In this document: positions 32,070 to 40,423 of the stretch, piece after piece
Layout: each line of letters begins with the position of its first letter
How positions within the stretch are numbered: position 1 is the first letter of the stretch
Assembly (NCBI GenBank): GCA_930990065.1
Contig: CAKNOA010000001.1
Location: 223,191 to 287,190 of the forward strand
Source: an uncultured Clostridia bacterium
GTDB lineage: Bacteria > Bacillota > Clostridia > Oscillospirales > Acutalibacteraceae
Length of the DNA stretch: 64,000 nucleotides
Direction of reading: 5' to 3'
Made by a program: the position numbers and the translations under genes
Notes under the pieces: generated by a model
Seen by the model: only the letters and a program-made list of their open reading frames with translations
Database searches by the model: none
Told to the model about the DNA's origin: nothing

Positions 32070-33802
32070 GCCGTTTCTCCTTTCGGGCTATATTGTTCCA
32101 ACTCTTGCTGCGTATTCCACAAGGTAAAATACACGCCGTGACGGGCCAGCAGCTGGGAGTGACGGCCGCTTTCTACCACGCGGCCTTTTTCCATGACATA
32201 AATAGTGTCGGCGTCTATCACATTCATGAGCCTGTGGGACACCAGCAGCACTGTTTTGGTTTGGGCCAATTTTTGAATTTGCTCCATAAGGATGGTTTCG
32301 CTTTCTACGTCGATATTGGAGGTAGCTTCATCGAAAATGTATATCGGGCTGTCGTGTAATATGGCCCTCGCCAGCGCCAGGCGCTGCCGCTGCCCTCCGG
32401 AAAGATTGGCCGCTTTTTCCTGAAGGGGCGTCGACAGTCCCTGTTCCGCCTGCAAAAAACCGTCCAGGTTGACTTTTTTTAATACCTGCCACATGTCTTC
32501 GTCGGTGGCTGTGGGTTTTCCCATAAGTAAATTATCCCGCACGGTGCCCTGGAACAGGTAACTCTGGTGGCCGACATAGGTGATGTTCCGGTGCCGATTC
32601 TCTTCCCGAATGGAGGAAAGTGGAACATTCCCAACGGTAACGCAGCCACCCGTCGCCTGACGGCGCCCTGTCAAGAGGGAAGCTAGAGTCGATTTTCCGC
32701 AGCCGCTTTCCCCTATAAGAGCGGTAAACTGCCCCTGGCGGCATGTAAGGGTAACATCTTGTAAAACAGGGCGGTCCGGCTCATAGGCAAAATCCACCTG
32801 CTCACAGTGAAGGGTGTGCTGTGCGGGAAAGCTCTCGGTTACAGCGGGCGTTTCTTCCTTTAAATCCAGTAGACGGAAGATCTTTTCGCTTGCGGCCATG
32901 CCGTTCATGGCAATGTGGAAAAATGATCCCAGCTGCCGCATGGGCAAAAAGAAGTCAGCCGCCAATAAGCAAATGAGCACGCCGCCCATTAGGGAGACCG
33001 CCCCATTCTGGTACTGGGTAATGGCCAAGATAATTCCCAATGCCGCACCGCCGTATGCAATCAGATCCATAATCGTAATGGAATTTAGTTGCATGGTCAG
33101 TACTTTCATGGTAATTTTGCGGAATTTTTCGGCTTGTTCGTTCATTTCCTGCTGTTTGAAATGATCCGCCTGATAGATTTTTAGCGTCGTCAACCCCTGT
33201 AAATTTTCGAGGAACGTGTCGCCCAGTTCCGTATACCGCCCCCAGTATTTTGCCAGCAGTTTTTTGGCCCAGGTCTGCACGGCTGCGATCGCCACCGGAA
33301 TGAGCGGCACACAACAGAATAAAGCCAGAGCAACGGGCCAACTGACAAAACACAATACAACAAATAACGTGATAGGTGCCAGCATCGCATAGAAAAACTG
33401 CGGCAAATACGCGCCAAAATATGTTTCCAGCTGGTCGACCCCTTCTACGGCTACCTGCACGACTTCGGAAGTCCGCACCTGTTCGCGGTACGCGCTCCCG
33501 AGTCGCAGCAGTTTTTGGTAGATTTTTTCCCGTAACCTCTTTTTCACCGTCCGGGAAGAGCAGTACCCCATGCGGGCACTGCCCCATGTGCACAGAAAAC
33601 GAAGAATCAAGGCAAAGGCTGACACCCCCACCACCGGCCACACGGCTATCGTTTCCGGCCCTTCGATCACCGCAGCCAGCACCCGCGCGACAGCCGCCAT
33701 CAGGGCTATATTCGCCAGCAGTGAAATCCACTGACATAGTACGTTTGCCGCTATGTATTTTTTGCTTTCACCGACTGTTTGGATCAGCCGTTTGTTGATC
33801 AT
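32066..33802 (-). CDS. CydD-like ABC exporter half-transporter
   Basis: A 578-residue permease-ATPase: six helices (about 15-310), then Walker A GESGCGKSTLASLL, signature LSGGQRQRLALARAI and Walker B IYIFDEATSNID. The ATPase motifs are complete. The start at 33802 has AAGGCGG upstream; a longer frame adds 19 poor residues. It lies 40 bases after the ZIP gene in the same direction. The context (ZIP, heavy-metal protein, YgbA) suggests a role in metal, thiol or heme handling. Confidence 0.87.
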   Translation of the reverse strand: MINKRLIQTVGESKKYIAANVLCQWISLLANIALMAAVARVLAAVIEGPETIAVWPVVGVSAFALILRFLCTWGSARMGYCSSRTVKKRLREKIYQKLLRLGSAYREQVRTSEVVQVAVEGVDQLETYFGAYLPQFFYAMLAPITLFVVLCFVSWPVALALFCCVPLIPVAIAAVQTWAKKLLAKYWGRYTELGDTFLENLQGLTTLKIYQADHFKQQEMNEQAEKFRKITMKVLTMQLNSITIMDLIAYGGAALGIILAITQYQNGAVSLMGGVLICLLAADFFLPMRQLGSFFHIAMNGMAASEKIFRLLDLKEETPAVTESFPAQHTLHCEQVDFAYEPDRPVLQDVTLTCRQGQFTALIGESGCGKSTLASLLTGRRQATGGCVTVGNVPLSSIREENRHRNITYVGHQSYLFQGTVRDNLLMGKPTATDEDMWQVLKKVNLDGFLQAEQGLSTPLQEKAANLSGGQRQRLALARAILHDSPIYIFDEATSNIDVESETILMEQIQKLAQTKTVLLVSHRLMNVIDADTIYVMEKGRVVESGRHSQLLARHGVYFTLWNTQQELEQYSPKGETA

Positions 33803-33842
33803 CACGTTATATCCGCCTTCTTTCGTATTTTTGTTTCTATTT

Positions 33843-34625
33843 TTACCCAAGCGCCACATCCAGAACCATCATCAGGGTAAATCCCACAGCAAAAAAGATG
33901 GTCCCTACATTCGAGTGCTTGCCCACCGACATTTCCGGAATCAGTTCTTCTACGACGACATAGATCATGGCCCCCGCCGCAAAACTCAGCGCATAGGGCA
34001 GCATGGGCAAAATCATTCCCGAAAAGAATAAGGTCACGAGCGCCCCTAAAGGTTCTACCACCCCCGACAGCACCCCATAGAAAAAAGACCGGGGCTTTGA
34101 AAGTCCTTCTGCTTTTAGTGGCAGCGAAATAATCGCGCCTTCGGGAAAATTTTGAATCGCAATCCCCAATGACAGGGCCAGTGCCCCGGACAGTGCAATT
34201 GTGCCGCTATCCGACAGCCACCCGGCATACACCGCCCCTACAGCCATTCCTTCCGGGATATTGTGTAAAGCAACCGCCAGTGTGAGCATCGTCGTTTTGC
34301 CAAACCCGGAACGGATGCCTTCCGCTTCGCGGCTGCCCCGATGTAAATGAGGGATTACCCGGTCTAATATGAGTAAAAAGAGAATCCCCAGCCAAAACCC
34401 GGCGACAGCCGGCCAAAACGACCATGGCCCTAAGTCAGACGCCTGTTCCATGGCGGGCAGCAAGAGGCTCCAAATCGAAGCGGCGACCATAACGCCCGCT
34501 GCAAACCCCGTTAACGCCCGCTGTACCCATAAAGGGAGCGCCCGGTGCAGAAAAAACACACCGGCGGCCCCCAACGTTGTCCCTAAAAAGGGGATCCATA
34601 TCCCCTGCCATACGGCTACTGGCAT
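33843..34625 (-). CDS. ZIP-family metal transporter
   Basis: A 260-residue ZIP protein with eight membrane segments. The metal-binding helices 4 and 5 are clear: VALHNIPEGMAVG (HNxPEG) and IAIQNFPEGAIISLPL (QNxPEG), and helix 7-8 has VVEELIPEM. It belongs to the GufA-like group that carries Zn, Mn or Fe into the cytoplasm. AAAAAGGAGG precedes the ATG. It is the second gene of the operon after the heavy-metal-binding protein (26-base gap). Confidence 0.92.
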   Translation of the reverse strand: MPVAVWQGIWIPFLGTTLGAAGVFFLHRALPLWVQRALTGFAAGVMVAASIWSLLLPAMEQASDLGPWSFWPAVAGFWLGILFLLILDRVIPHLHRGSREAEGIRSGFGKTTMLTLAVALHNIPEGMAVGAVYAGWLSDSGTIALSGALALSLGIAIQNFPEGAIISLPLKAEGLSKPRSFFYGVLSGVVEPLGALVTLFFSGMILPMLPYALSFAAGAMIYVVVEELIPEMSVGKHSNVGTIFFAVGFTLMMVLDVALG

Positions 34626-34651
34626 AAAAACCTCCTTTTTCCCGGTTGTTA

Positions 34652-34903
34652 TTACCCAAACAACCGGAATCTTTTTTTCTCATAAGGGCCGGATTCTACC
34701 GATATAACCCGGTATCCGATGGACTCGATGGCCTGCTTGATGGCTTGTTCGTCTACCGGATTTTCGAGGATGAGTTGTGTTTCCCCTTTTTTGTGGGACG
34801 ACGTCACCTTTTTGACCGGAACTGCTTTCCGTATCGCCTCGTTTACATGGGCTTCGCACATGGAACAGGCCATTCCGTCCACCTTTACGATCATACGAAT
34901 CAT
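34652..34903 (-). CDS. Heavy-metal-associated (CopZ-like) small protein
   Basis: An 83-residue HMA-fold protein with the metal motif MACSMC (C13, C16) and ferredoxin-like beta-alpha repeats up to about residue 70 (IESIGYRVISVE), then a basic tail KKRFRLFG. Such proteins carry Cu(I), Zn or another soft metal between partners. GGAGGG precedes the ATG at 34903. It is the first gene of the six-gene operon and follows directly on the two DtxR-like boxes. Confidence 0.9.
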   Translation of the reverse strand: MIRMIVKVDGMACSMCEAHVNEAIRKAVPVKKVTSSHKKGETQLILENPVDEQAIKQAIESIGYRVISVESGPYEKKRFRLFG

Positions 34904-34922
34904 CCTTTACACCCTCCTTAAA

Positions 34923-34938
34923 GTTAGTATAAACTAAC
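34923..34938. promoter_or_regulatory. DtxR-like operator, site 1
   Basis: GTTAGT-ATAA-ACTAAC, a 6-bp inverted repeat. Its TTAG-N6-CTAA core has the geometry of DtxR/IdeR/MntR-type boxes. It overlaps TATACT, the likely -10 of the operon on the minus strand. Confidence 0.75.
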
Positions 34939-34957
34939 ACTTATGCAAAAAAATCAA

Positions 34958-34973
34958 GTTAGTTTCCACTAAC
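34958..34973. promoter_or_regulatory. DtxR-like operator, site 2
   Basis: GTTAGT-TTCC-ACTAAC repeats the half-sites of site 1 exactly, 35 bases away centre to centre. It lies just upstream of TTGATT, a possible -35 on the minus strand. Confidence 0.75.
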
Positions 34974-35020
34974 TATCATCGTTATCCTACACGATTTCTT
35001 TTCTTTTGTCAATGGCACAA

Positions 35021-35066
35021 GAAAAGAAGCAGGATGCTCATGAAAAGAACGTCCTGCTTCCCCTTT
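35021..35066 (-). terminator. Intrinsic terminator of the PPOX gene
   Basis: GAAGCAGGA / TCCTGCTTC form a 9-bp stem with a 17-base loop. On the minus strand it is followed by a T-rich stretch (TTTTCTT). Confidence 0.75.
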
Positions 35067-35077
35067 TAAAAACTATT

Positions 35078-35512
35078 TTATTCCGCCGTAAAATCCAGAT
35101 CGTACCGTGTTCCATGGGAAAACAGCACGGCTTTTGTCAAGCGAATCCGCAGAATACAGGTGTTTGGATCGGAAAAATCGTTGTGTCCATTATCAATCCA
35201 CGAAGCAAAAACTTCCCGGAGTCTTCTGGCGTAATCCGCGTTTTCGTCCCGGTTAAACCATCCAAGGTTTTCTCCGATTCCCTGGGCCGTAAACCATTCT
35301 CCGGAAAGGGCCACATGGGGATTCTTTTCGATTTGCTTCATTTTGTTCGACAGGCCATAGGTAATGACAAAAAAGCATCCGTCTTCATAATAGCCATTGA
35401 CCGTGCGTACGGCGGGCCAGTCGCCATCCAGCGTAGCTAGGGAAAGCAGCTGGTCACAGCCAAACCGTTCGTTTAAAATCGCCTGGGCCTTTTCGGGAAT
35501 GGAATTTGACAT
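35078..35512 (-). CDS. Pyridoxamine 5'-phosphate oxidase-family (split beta-barrel) flavin protein
   Basis: A 144-residue PPOX-class protein: LLSLATLDGDWPAVRTVNGYYEDGCFFVITYGLSNKMKQI is the typical split-barrel start, with VALSGEWFTAQGIGEN in the middle. It should bind FMN or F420-like flavin as a dimer; the substrate is unknown, and many relatives are general stress or nitroreductase-like enzymes. AAAGGAGG precedes the ATG. It lies 30 bases after the VWA gene and is followed by a terminator. Confidence 0.85.
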   Translation of the reverse strand: MSNSIPEKAQAILNERFGCDQLLSLATLDGDWPAVRTVNGYYEDGCFFVITYGLSNKMKQIEKNPHVALSGEWFTAQGIGENLGWFNRDENADYARRLREVFASWIDNGHNDFSDPNTCILRIRLTKAVLFSHGTRYDLDFTAE

Positions 35513-35542
35513 AGAACATCCTCCTTTTTATTTCGTCACTCC

Positions 35543-36211
35543 TTACCCTCTGCGACCATTCCGGCCACGGGAGTGATAGTCGTTTTCAATATCCGCCTTC
35601 CAGGCAGCGGTTAAGGGTGCGTTTCCCCGCACCGTATGAATGGCTTTTTCCAGCACGGTAAAATTTAAGGCTGTACCGGCCTGATCGGCGTGGTAATTGA
35701 CGGCCCGATCAGCCCCAATGCCAAATTGCCCCGCTGTTTTCACCGCATCGATATTGGCGCCAAGGAATAAAAACTCCCACCCGTACCGGTTCTTTTGCCG
35801 CTGAATCATGCGGCGCACGGTAGCGGCATCGTAAAAACGGCTGGCGTTTTCCATCCCGTCTGTGGTAATCACAAACAGGGTGCGGTCCGGCACATCGGCC
35901 CGCCGGGCATATTTATGAATGAGCCCAATATGGTGAATCGCCCCGCCGATCGCATCCAGCAGCGCTGTACAGCCGCGCACCGAATACTCCCGATCGGTCA
36001 GCGGCGGCAGGCGGCGCAGGTCGACCCGGTCGTGGACGACCTCACAGGCTGTATCAAATAGCACGGTGGAAACAAGGGCTTTGCCCGGCTCCCGCTTCTG
36101 TTTTTCGATCATGGCGTTAAAGCCGCCGATGGTGTCGGATTCCAGGCCGCTCATGGAGCCGCTGCGGTCCAGTAAAAAAACGATCTCGGTTACTTTCTCT
36201 CTTTGCTTCAT
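35543..36211 (-). CDS. VWA-domain protein (YegL/TerY-like)
   Basis: A 222-residue von Willebrand factor A protein. The MIDAS motif DRSGSMSG (about 14-21) is complete, with a Thr in GCTALLDAIG and the Asp in VITTDGMENAS. There is no signal peptide or membrane helix, so it is cytoplasmic. Relatives (YegL, TerY) act as scaffolds in stress or tellurite-type systems. GGGAGGAC precedes the ATG at 36211. It lies between the macro-domain and PPOX genes. Confidence 0.85.
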   Translation of the reverse strand: MKQREKVTEIVFLLDRSGSMSGLESDTIGGFNAMIEKQKREPGKALVSTVLFDTACEVVHDRVDLRRLPPLTDREYSVRGCTALLDAIGGAIHHIGLIHKYARRADVPDRTLFVITTDGMENASRFYDAATVRRMIQRQKNRYGWEFLFLGANIDAVKTAGQFGIGADRAVNYHADQAGTALNFTVLEKAIHTVRGNAPLTAAWKADIENDYHSRGRNGRRG

Positions 36212-36302
36212 CTTTGTGTCCTCCCGTATGATGGTATGTGTTTTTTACACCCCTATCATACCGGAAGGACTCGAAACATAGGTCGCCCGCCAGGCGACAA
36301 AA

Positions 36303-37292
36303 TCAGGCCCCCAATAAACTTTGGTCAAACGCGAACAGCGCTTCGTTGATGGCAAAAATATCGTAACACCCTTTTTGGATGAAATATTCGACGATCAGGT
36401 CAAATTTCTGGCTGTGCGACAGCGCAAACCCAGCTTTTTGCAAGAGTTCCTTTGTTTCGGAAAGGGAGAGCTCCAACGCCACTGCCAAAGCCAGGGCTGT
36501 CGGCTTACTGGGGTGGTATTGGCGGTTCTTGCGAATTTTGGAAAACAATTTGCGGTCCAGGTTGGCTTTTTTGTAGCACTGGGCATCGGTCATGCCTTTT
36601 TCGTCAATTTTGCGCAGCAGCATGTCGGTAAAGCTTTCGTCCAACTGAGAAACCGCATCTTCTAAAGAAAGGGAGGATGCAAAAAAGGCAGGCGCCGTGG
36701 AAGCCCCCATAAGGCGCGCCGCCTCTCCCCGCTGCTGCTGCCGGGCCAGGGAGTCCTGGTGGCTTTCCACAAAGCGGTCATCGATAAAAGACTGAATGTC
36801 GCAATATGTTTCCCTACTGATCCGGTACGCGGCTTTATCGAACACCACCAGAAAAACGGTCAGATCGTGGGTAAGTAAAAAGCGGCCGATGGTGTCCACC
36901 GCCACCCGAAGGGCCTGATCCTTTGGGTACCCATAGGCCCCGGCGGAAATCAGCGGGAACGCCACGGTTTCGCAGTGGGCTCGCAAGGCTAGCTGCAAAG
37001 ACGTACGGTAGCAGGATGTAAGCGCATCCTTTTCTCCAAAAGAGCCGCCCCGCCACACTGGCCCCACCGTGTGAATCACATACCGGCACGGTAAGTGGAA
37101 GCCTTTGGTGATTTTCGCCTGTCCTGTCGGGCAGCCGCCCAATTTTTGGCACGCCAGGCGTAGTTGGGGCCCGGCGGCCCGGTGAATGGCACCATCCACA
37201 CCGCCGCTCCCCAGCAGGGAGGGATTCGCGGCGTTGACAATCGCGTCGACCGGCATTTTCGTAATATCCTGGCGAATAATGGTAAGCGGCAT
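36303..37292 (-). CDS. Macro-domain ADP-ribose hydrolase with C-terminal HTH-like domain
   Basis: A 329-residue protein. Residues 1-170 are a macro domain of the O-acetyl-ADP-ribose deacetylase type ([42 protein letters not shown]). A linker follows, then about residues 210-325 form a helical domain ([23 protein letters not shown]...[27 protein letters not shown]) that resembles an XRE-type helix-turn-helix. It should bind or hydrolyse ADP-ribose derivatives. AAAGGGGAT precedes the ATG at 37292, and it has its own promoter downstream of cobO. Confidence 0.87.
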   Translation of the reverse strand: MPLTIIRQDITKMPVDAIVNAANPSLLGSGGVDGAIHRAAGPQLRLACQKLGGCPTGQAKITKGFHLPCRYVIHTVGPVWRGGSFGEKDALTSCYRTSLQLALRAHCETVAFPLISAGAYGYPKDQALRVAVDTIGRFLLTHDLTVFLVVFDKAAYRISRETYCDIQSFIDDRFVESHQDSLARQQQRGEAARLMGASTAPAFFASSLSLEDAVSQLDESFTDMLLRKIDEKGMTDAQCYKKANLDRKLFSKIRKNRQYHPSKPTALALAVALELSLSETKELLQKAGFALSHSQKFDLIVEYFIQKGCYDIFAINEALFAFDQSLLGA

Positions 37293-37316
37293 GGCGGCAT
37301 CCCCTTTCTGTTTTTC

Positions 37317-37346
37317 ATTGTAGCACAGGAAAAAGGCCCCCGTCAA
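37317..37346 (-). promoter_or_regulatory. Promoter of the macro-VWA-PPOX genes
   Basis: TTGACG and TACAAT on the minus strand are 18 bases apart and 25 bases upstream of the macro-domain ATG. No terminator is seen between cobO and this promoter, so read-through from the cob operon is also possible. Confidence 0.7.
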
Positions 37347-37357
37347 AAATTTTTTGT

Positions 37358-37870
37358 TTAAAATTCAACCCCTTGGCGGGCCTTAATCCCCCGGTCGAAG
37401 GGGTGGCGCTCGTTATGCATTTCGGTAATATAGTCGGCGCACTCCTTCATCCAGGGCGCCGGGTCCCGGCCGGTGAGAACCAGTTCCTGGGTTTCCGGTT
37501 TTTCCATCACAACTTTTTTTAGCAATGTTTCCGGTACCATATGAAGCTGGCACGCCGCACAGGCTTCATCCAAAATCAGCATATCGGCCGGTTCCTGCAA
37601 AGCCGCCTGTAACAGCTCCTGCTGCTGCCGACGGGTTTCCTCTTTTTCTTCTTCATTCATCTGGAACACAAATTTGTGCCCCGGTTTGCCGCGATAAATT
37701 CTCGCTCCCAACCGGCTAAGCATGTCGATTTCGCCGCTTTTCGCCCCTTTTAAAAATTGCACAATCACCACCCGGCGGCCCGCTGCCAAAGCTCGCAAGG
37801 CTAGGCCCATAGCGGCGGTTGTTTTGCCTTTTCCGTCGCCCCAGTAAAGGTGGATCAGCCCTTTTTCCAT
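37358..37870 (-). CDS. cobO: Cob(I)yrinic acid a,c-diamide adenosyltransferase
   Basis: A 170-residue CobO/BtuR-type enzyme with P-loop [19 protein letters not shown] (about 9-27) and [14 protein letters not shown]. It transfers adenosyl from ATP to Co(I) of the corrin. Family size is 170-200 residues. The usual C-terminal [21 protein letters not shown] is present. It is the last gene of the long cob operon, one base after cbiP. Confidence 0.94.
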   Translation of the reverse strand: MEKGLIHLYWGDGKGKTTAAMGLALRALAAGRRVVIVQFLKGAKSGEIDMLSRLGARIYRGKPGHKFVFQMNEEEKEETRRQQQELLQAALQEPADMLILDEACAACQLHMVPETLLKKVVMEKPETQELVLTGRDPAPWMKECADYITEMHNERHPFDRGIKARQGVEF

Positions 37871-37871
37871 A

Positions 37872-39350
37872 TTATCGCTTCCCTTCCATCATCGCATAGA
37901 TGGCCTTTAGATCGAGCGCTTTTCGCATACCTTCGGCCAACTGATCGAATTGTTCTTCCTGGTACGCCGCATGGGTAAGGGTGAGCGCCTGCTCACAGTC
38001 GATTCCCTTGCGGGCGCACAAATACGCGGCCAGTTTTTGCGTCAAGGCCCCTGTATCGAAAAGTCCGTGCAGGTAGGTACCAAACACCTGGCCGCTTACA
38101 CACCCGTCCTCTTGCCCATTTTCCAGGCGGCAGAAGGCAGGGCCATGTACCTGTGTCTGACCGGTGTGAATTTCGTACCCGTCAAGCTGTGCCCCGGCAA
38201 AAGGAGCCGCCGTCACTACAGCCTGTACCCGGGTGCGCCGTTTTTGCGACGAAAACACCGTGTCCACCGGCAAAAGACCGAGTCCGCGGCAAGCGCCGCC
38301 CCCTTCGGAACCCGAAGGATCAGAAAGCGTCTGCCCCAACATCTGGTACCCGCCGCAAATGCCCAGCACTGGCACCCCTTGGGACGCGAGCTTACAAATC
38401 GCGGTTTCCAGCCCGTTTTGCCGCAGCCACAAAAGGTCCCCCATGGTGCTTTTGGTACCTGGCAGAATGAGAAGATCCGGCACGCCCAGTTCTTTTACCG
38501 TCGAAACATACCGTACCCCCATCATAGGATGTTCGTCCAGGAGGGAAAAATCCGTAAAGTTCGAAACCCTCGGCAGGCGAATGACGGCCACATCCAGCGG
38601 TTTTTTGACCTTATTCTGCTCCAACCGGGTTGAAAGGGAATCTTCGTCGTCTATATCCACCCGCAGGTACGGCACAACCCCCAGCACCGGGATGCCGGTT
38701 TTTTCTTCCAACATGGTAAGCCCCGGGCGCAAAATGGCTTCATCCCCCCGGAACTTGTTGATGAGCAAACCGCCGATGCGGGCCTGCTCCTGGGGGGTAA
38801 GGAGCGCTACCGTACCATATAGCTGGGCAAACACGCCGCCCCGGTCGATATCCCCCGCCAACAAAACGGGAGCACCCACCAGTTCCGCCAGCCCCATATT
38901 GACGATATCGTTTTCCCTCAGGTTGATTTCCGCCGGGCTGCCGGCCCCTTCGATGACGATGATGTCATTTTCCTGCGCCAGGCTACTATAGGCTTCTAAA
39001 ATATCGGGGATGAGCGTTTTTTTCATGCCGAAATACGCAGCGGCGCTCATTTGCCCGCGCACTTCGCCGTTTACAATGACCTGACTGCCGGTATCGCTGC
39101 AAGGCTTGAGCAAAATGGGGTTCATACGCACATCGGGTTCTTTTCCGGCCGCCTGAGCTTGCACCACCTGGGCCCGTCCCATTTCCAGCCCGTCTTTCGT
39201 CACGTAACTATTCAGGGCCATATTCTGGCTTTTAAATGGCGCCACCTGGTACCCATCTTGGGCAAAAATGCGGCACATCCCAGCACATAACAGGCTCTTT
39301 CCCGCTCCGGACATAGTGCCCTGCACCATGATACAGCGTGTTTTTTTCAT
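37872..39350 (-). CDS. cbiP: Cobyric acid synthase
   Basis: A 492-residue CbiP/CobQ. It has the N-terminal ATP-binding domain (GTMSGAGKSLLCAGMCRIF; PFKSQNMALNSYVT) and a C-terminal glutamine amidotransferase domain with the nucleophile in VLGICGGYQMLG and catalytic His in GTYLHGLFD. It amidates four side chains of adenosylcobyrinic acid a,c-diamide using glutamine and ATP. Length is normal. The ATG forms ATGA with the cobD stop. Confidence 0.96.
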   Translation of the reverse strand: MKKTRCIMVQGTMSGAGKSLLCAGMCRIFAQDGYQVAPFKSQNMALNSYVTKDGLEMGRAQVVQAQAAGKEPDVRMNPILLKPCSDTGSQVIVNGEVRGQMSAAAYFGMKKTLIPDILEAYSSLAQENDIIVIEGAGSPAEINLRENDIVNMGLAELVGAPVLLAGDIDRGGVFAQLYGTVALLTPQEQARIGGLLINKFRGDEAILRPGLTMLEEKTGIPVLGVVPYLRVDIDDEDSLSTRLEQNKVKKPLDVAVIRLPRVSNFTDFSLLDEHPMMGVRYVSTVKELGVPDLLILPGTKSTMGDLLWLRQNGLETAICKLASQGVPVLGICGGYQMLGQTLSDPSGSEGGGACRGLGLLPVDTVFSSQKRRTRVQAVVTAAPFAGAQLDGYEIHTGQTQVHGPAFCRLENGQEDGCVSGQVFGTYLHGLFDTGALTQKLAAYLCARKGIDCEQALTLTHAAYQEEQFDQLAEGMRKALDLKAIYAMMEGKR

Positions 39351-40408
39351 CGAAGCACCTCCTCGATTGCCTGCAGCAGCCGTTCATTTTCTTGATGCGT
39401 CCGCACGGCAGTGCGGTACCAGTCATCGGAAAGACCCGGGTAATTGCCGCAGCTGCGCAGCAAAATGCCTTTTTCCCGCAAAGGACGAAGCAAAGGCACC
39501 GGGCACTGGAACAAAAGGTAATTGGCCTGTCCCGGAATGACCCGCAGCCCCAGTAACGACAGTTTTTCGATCATCCACGGACGCTCGGTCGCAATGAGCG
39601 TGCGTACACGCCGAACATACTCCGTTTCATCCAGCGCCGCTTCCCCCGCCGCCTGAGCTAGGGACGACACCGCCCAGGGCTGGGACGCGGCACGCATTTT
39701 TTCCATCCAGTCTTCCCCGGCACACAGGGCATATCCCAGCCGCACCCCGGCCATAGCGTACAGTTTGGTAAACGCCCGCAGAATCATCAGCCCCGGAAAA
39801 CGGGACAGCTCGTTTTTGAACGTATGGGCCGCCGGATCGGCCAGAAAATCGCCGAAGCATTCGTCCAGCACCAGTTTGGCTCCACAATCCTGACAGCGCT
39901 TGGCCACCTGCCATAAAAACTCTTTCGGTGACACCTGGCCGGTGGGATTATTGGGTTCGCATAAAAACACCAGATCGATACCCGGTTGAATTTTTGCAAG
40001 GAACCCGTCATCGAGGGAAAAATTGCTTTCTTCCCGCAGCACATACCGCTCCACCTGGCACCCGACCTGCTGCAGCGCCGCTTCGTATTCCGCAAAGGTG
40101 GGCGCCGTTAAAAGGGCCCGTTTGGGCGCTACAGCCATAACGGCACGGAAAATAAGATCGGCAGCCCCGTTCCCGCACAGCACATAGGATTCGGGCACTT
40201 GTTCGTGCCGGGCAATTTTCCGGCACAAAGACCGGCACAGCGGGTCGGGGTACCGGTCCACGGTTTTAATCGCCTGCTTCAGCGCTTTTTTTACCTCCTC
40301 GGGCACCCCCAGCGGGCTGACATTCGCAGAAAAATCCAGGGGGGCGGTACCGTATTCTTCCGTAAAACCGGCCCAGTCCCCGCCGTGTACCAGTTTTTTG
40401 GGTTCCAT
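39347..40408 (-). CDS. cobD: L-threonine-O-3-phosphate decarboxylase
   Basis: A 353-residue class I/II aminotransferase-fold PLP enzyme. Visible are LDFSANVSPLGVP (the CobD start), CEPNNPTGQVSP, LVLDECFGDF and the PLP lysine in LRAFTKLYAMAGVRLGYAL. It makes (R)-1-amino-2-propanol phosphate, the linker of the nucleotide loop; CbiB then joins it to cobyric acid. No threonine kinase gene (pduX-like) lies in the window. It overlaps cbiP by ATGA. Confidence 0.93.
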   Translation of the reverse strand: MEPKKLVHGGDWAGFTEEYGTAPLDFSANVSPLGVPEEVKKALKQAIKTVDRYPDPLCRSLCRKIARHEQVPESYVLCGNGAADLIFRAVMAVAPKRALLTAPTFAEYEAALQQVGCQVERYVLREESNFSLDDGFLAKIQPGIDLVFLCEPNNPTGQVSPKEFLWQVAKRCQDCGAKLVLDECFGDFLADPAAHTFKNELSRFPGLMILRAFTKLYAMAGVRLGYALCAGEDWMEKMRAASQPWAVSSLAQAAGEAALDETEYVRRVRTLIATERPWMIEKLSLLGLRVIPGQANYLLFQCPVPLLRPLREKGILLRSCGNYPGLSDDWYRTAVRTHQENERLLQAIEEVLR

Positions 40409-40423
40409 GCTTTTTGCCTCCTT

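Noticed and set aside
36283..36299. GTCGCC-N5-GGCGAC hairpin after the macro-domain gene
   Set aside because: The stem is short and no T-run follows on the minus strand.
38233..38991. A 252-codon plus-strand frame opposite cbiP
   Set aside because: It is antisense to a clear cobyric acid synthase, has no start signal and a composition expected from the opposite strand of a GC-rich gene.
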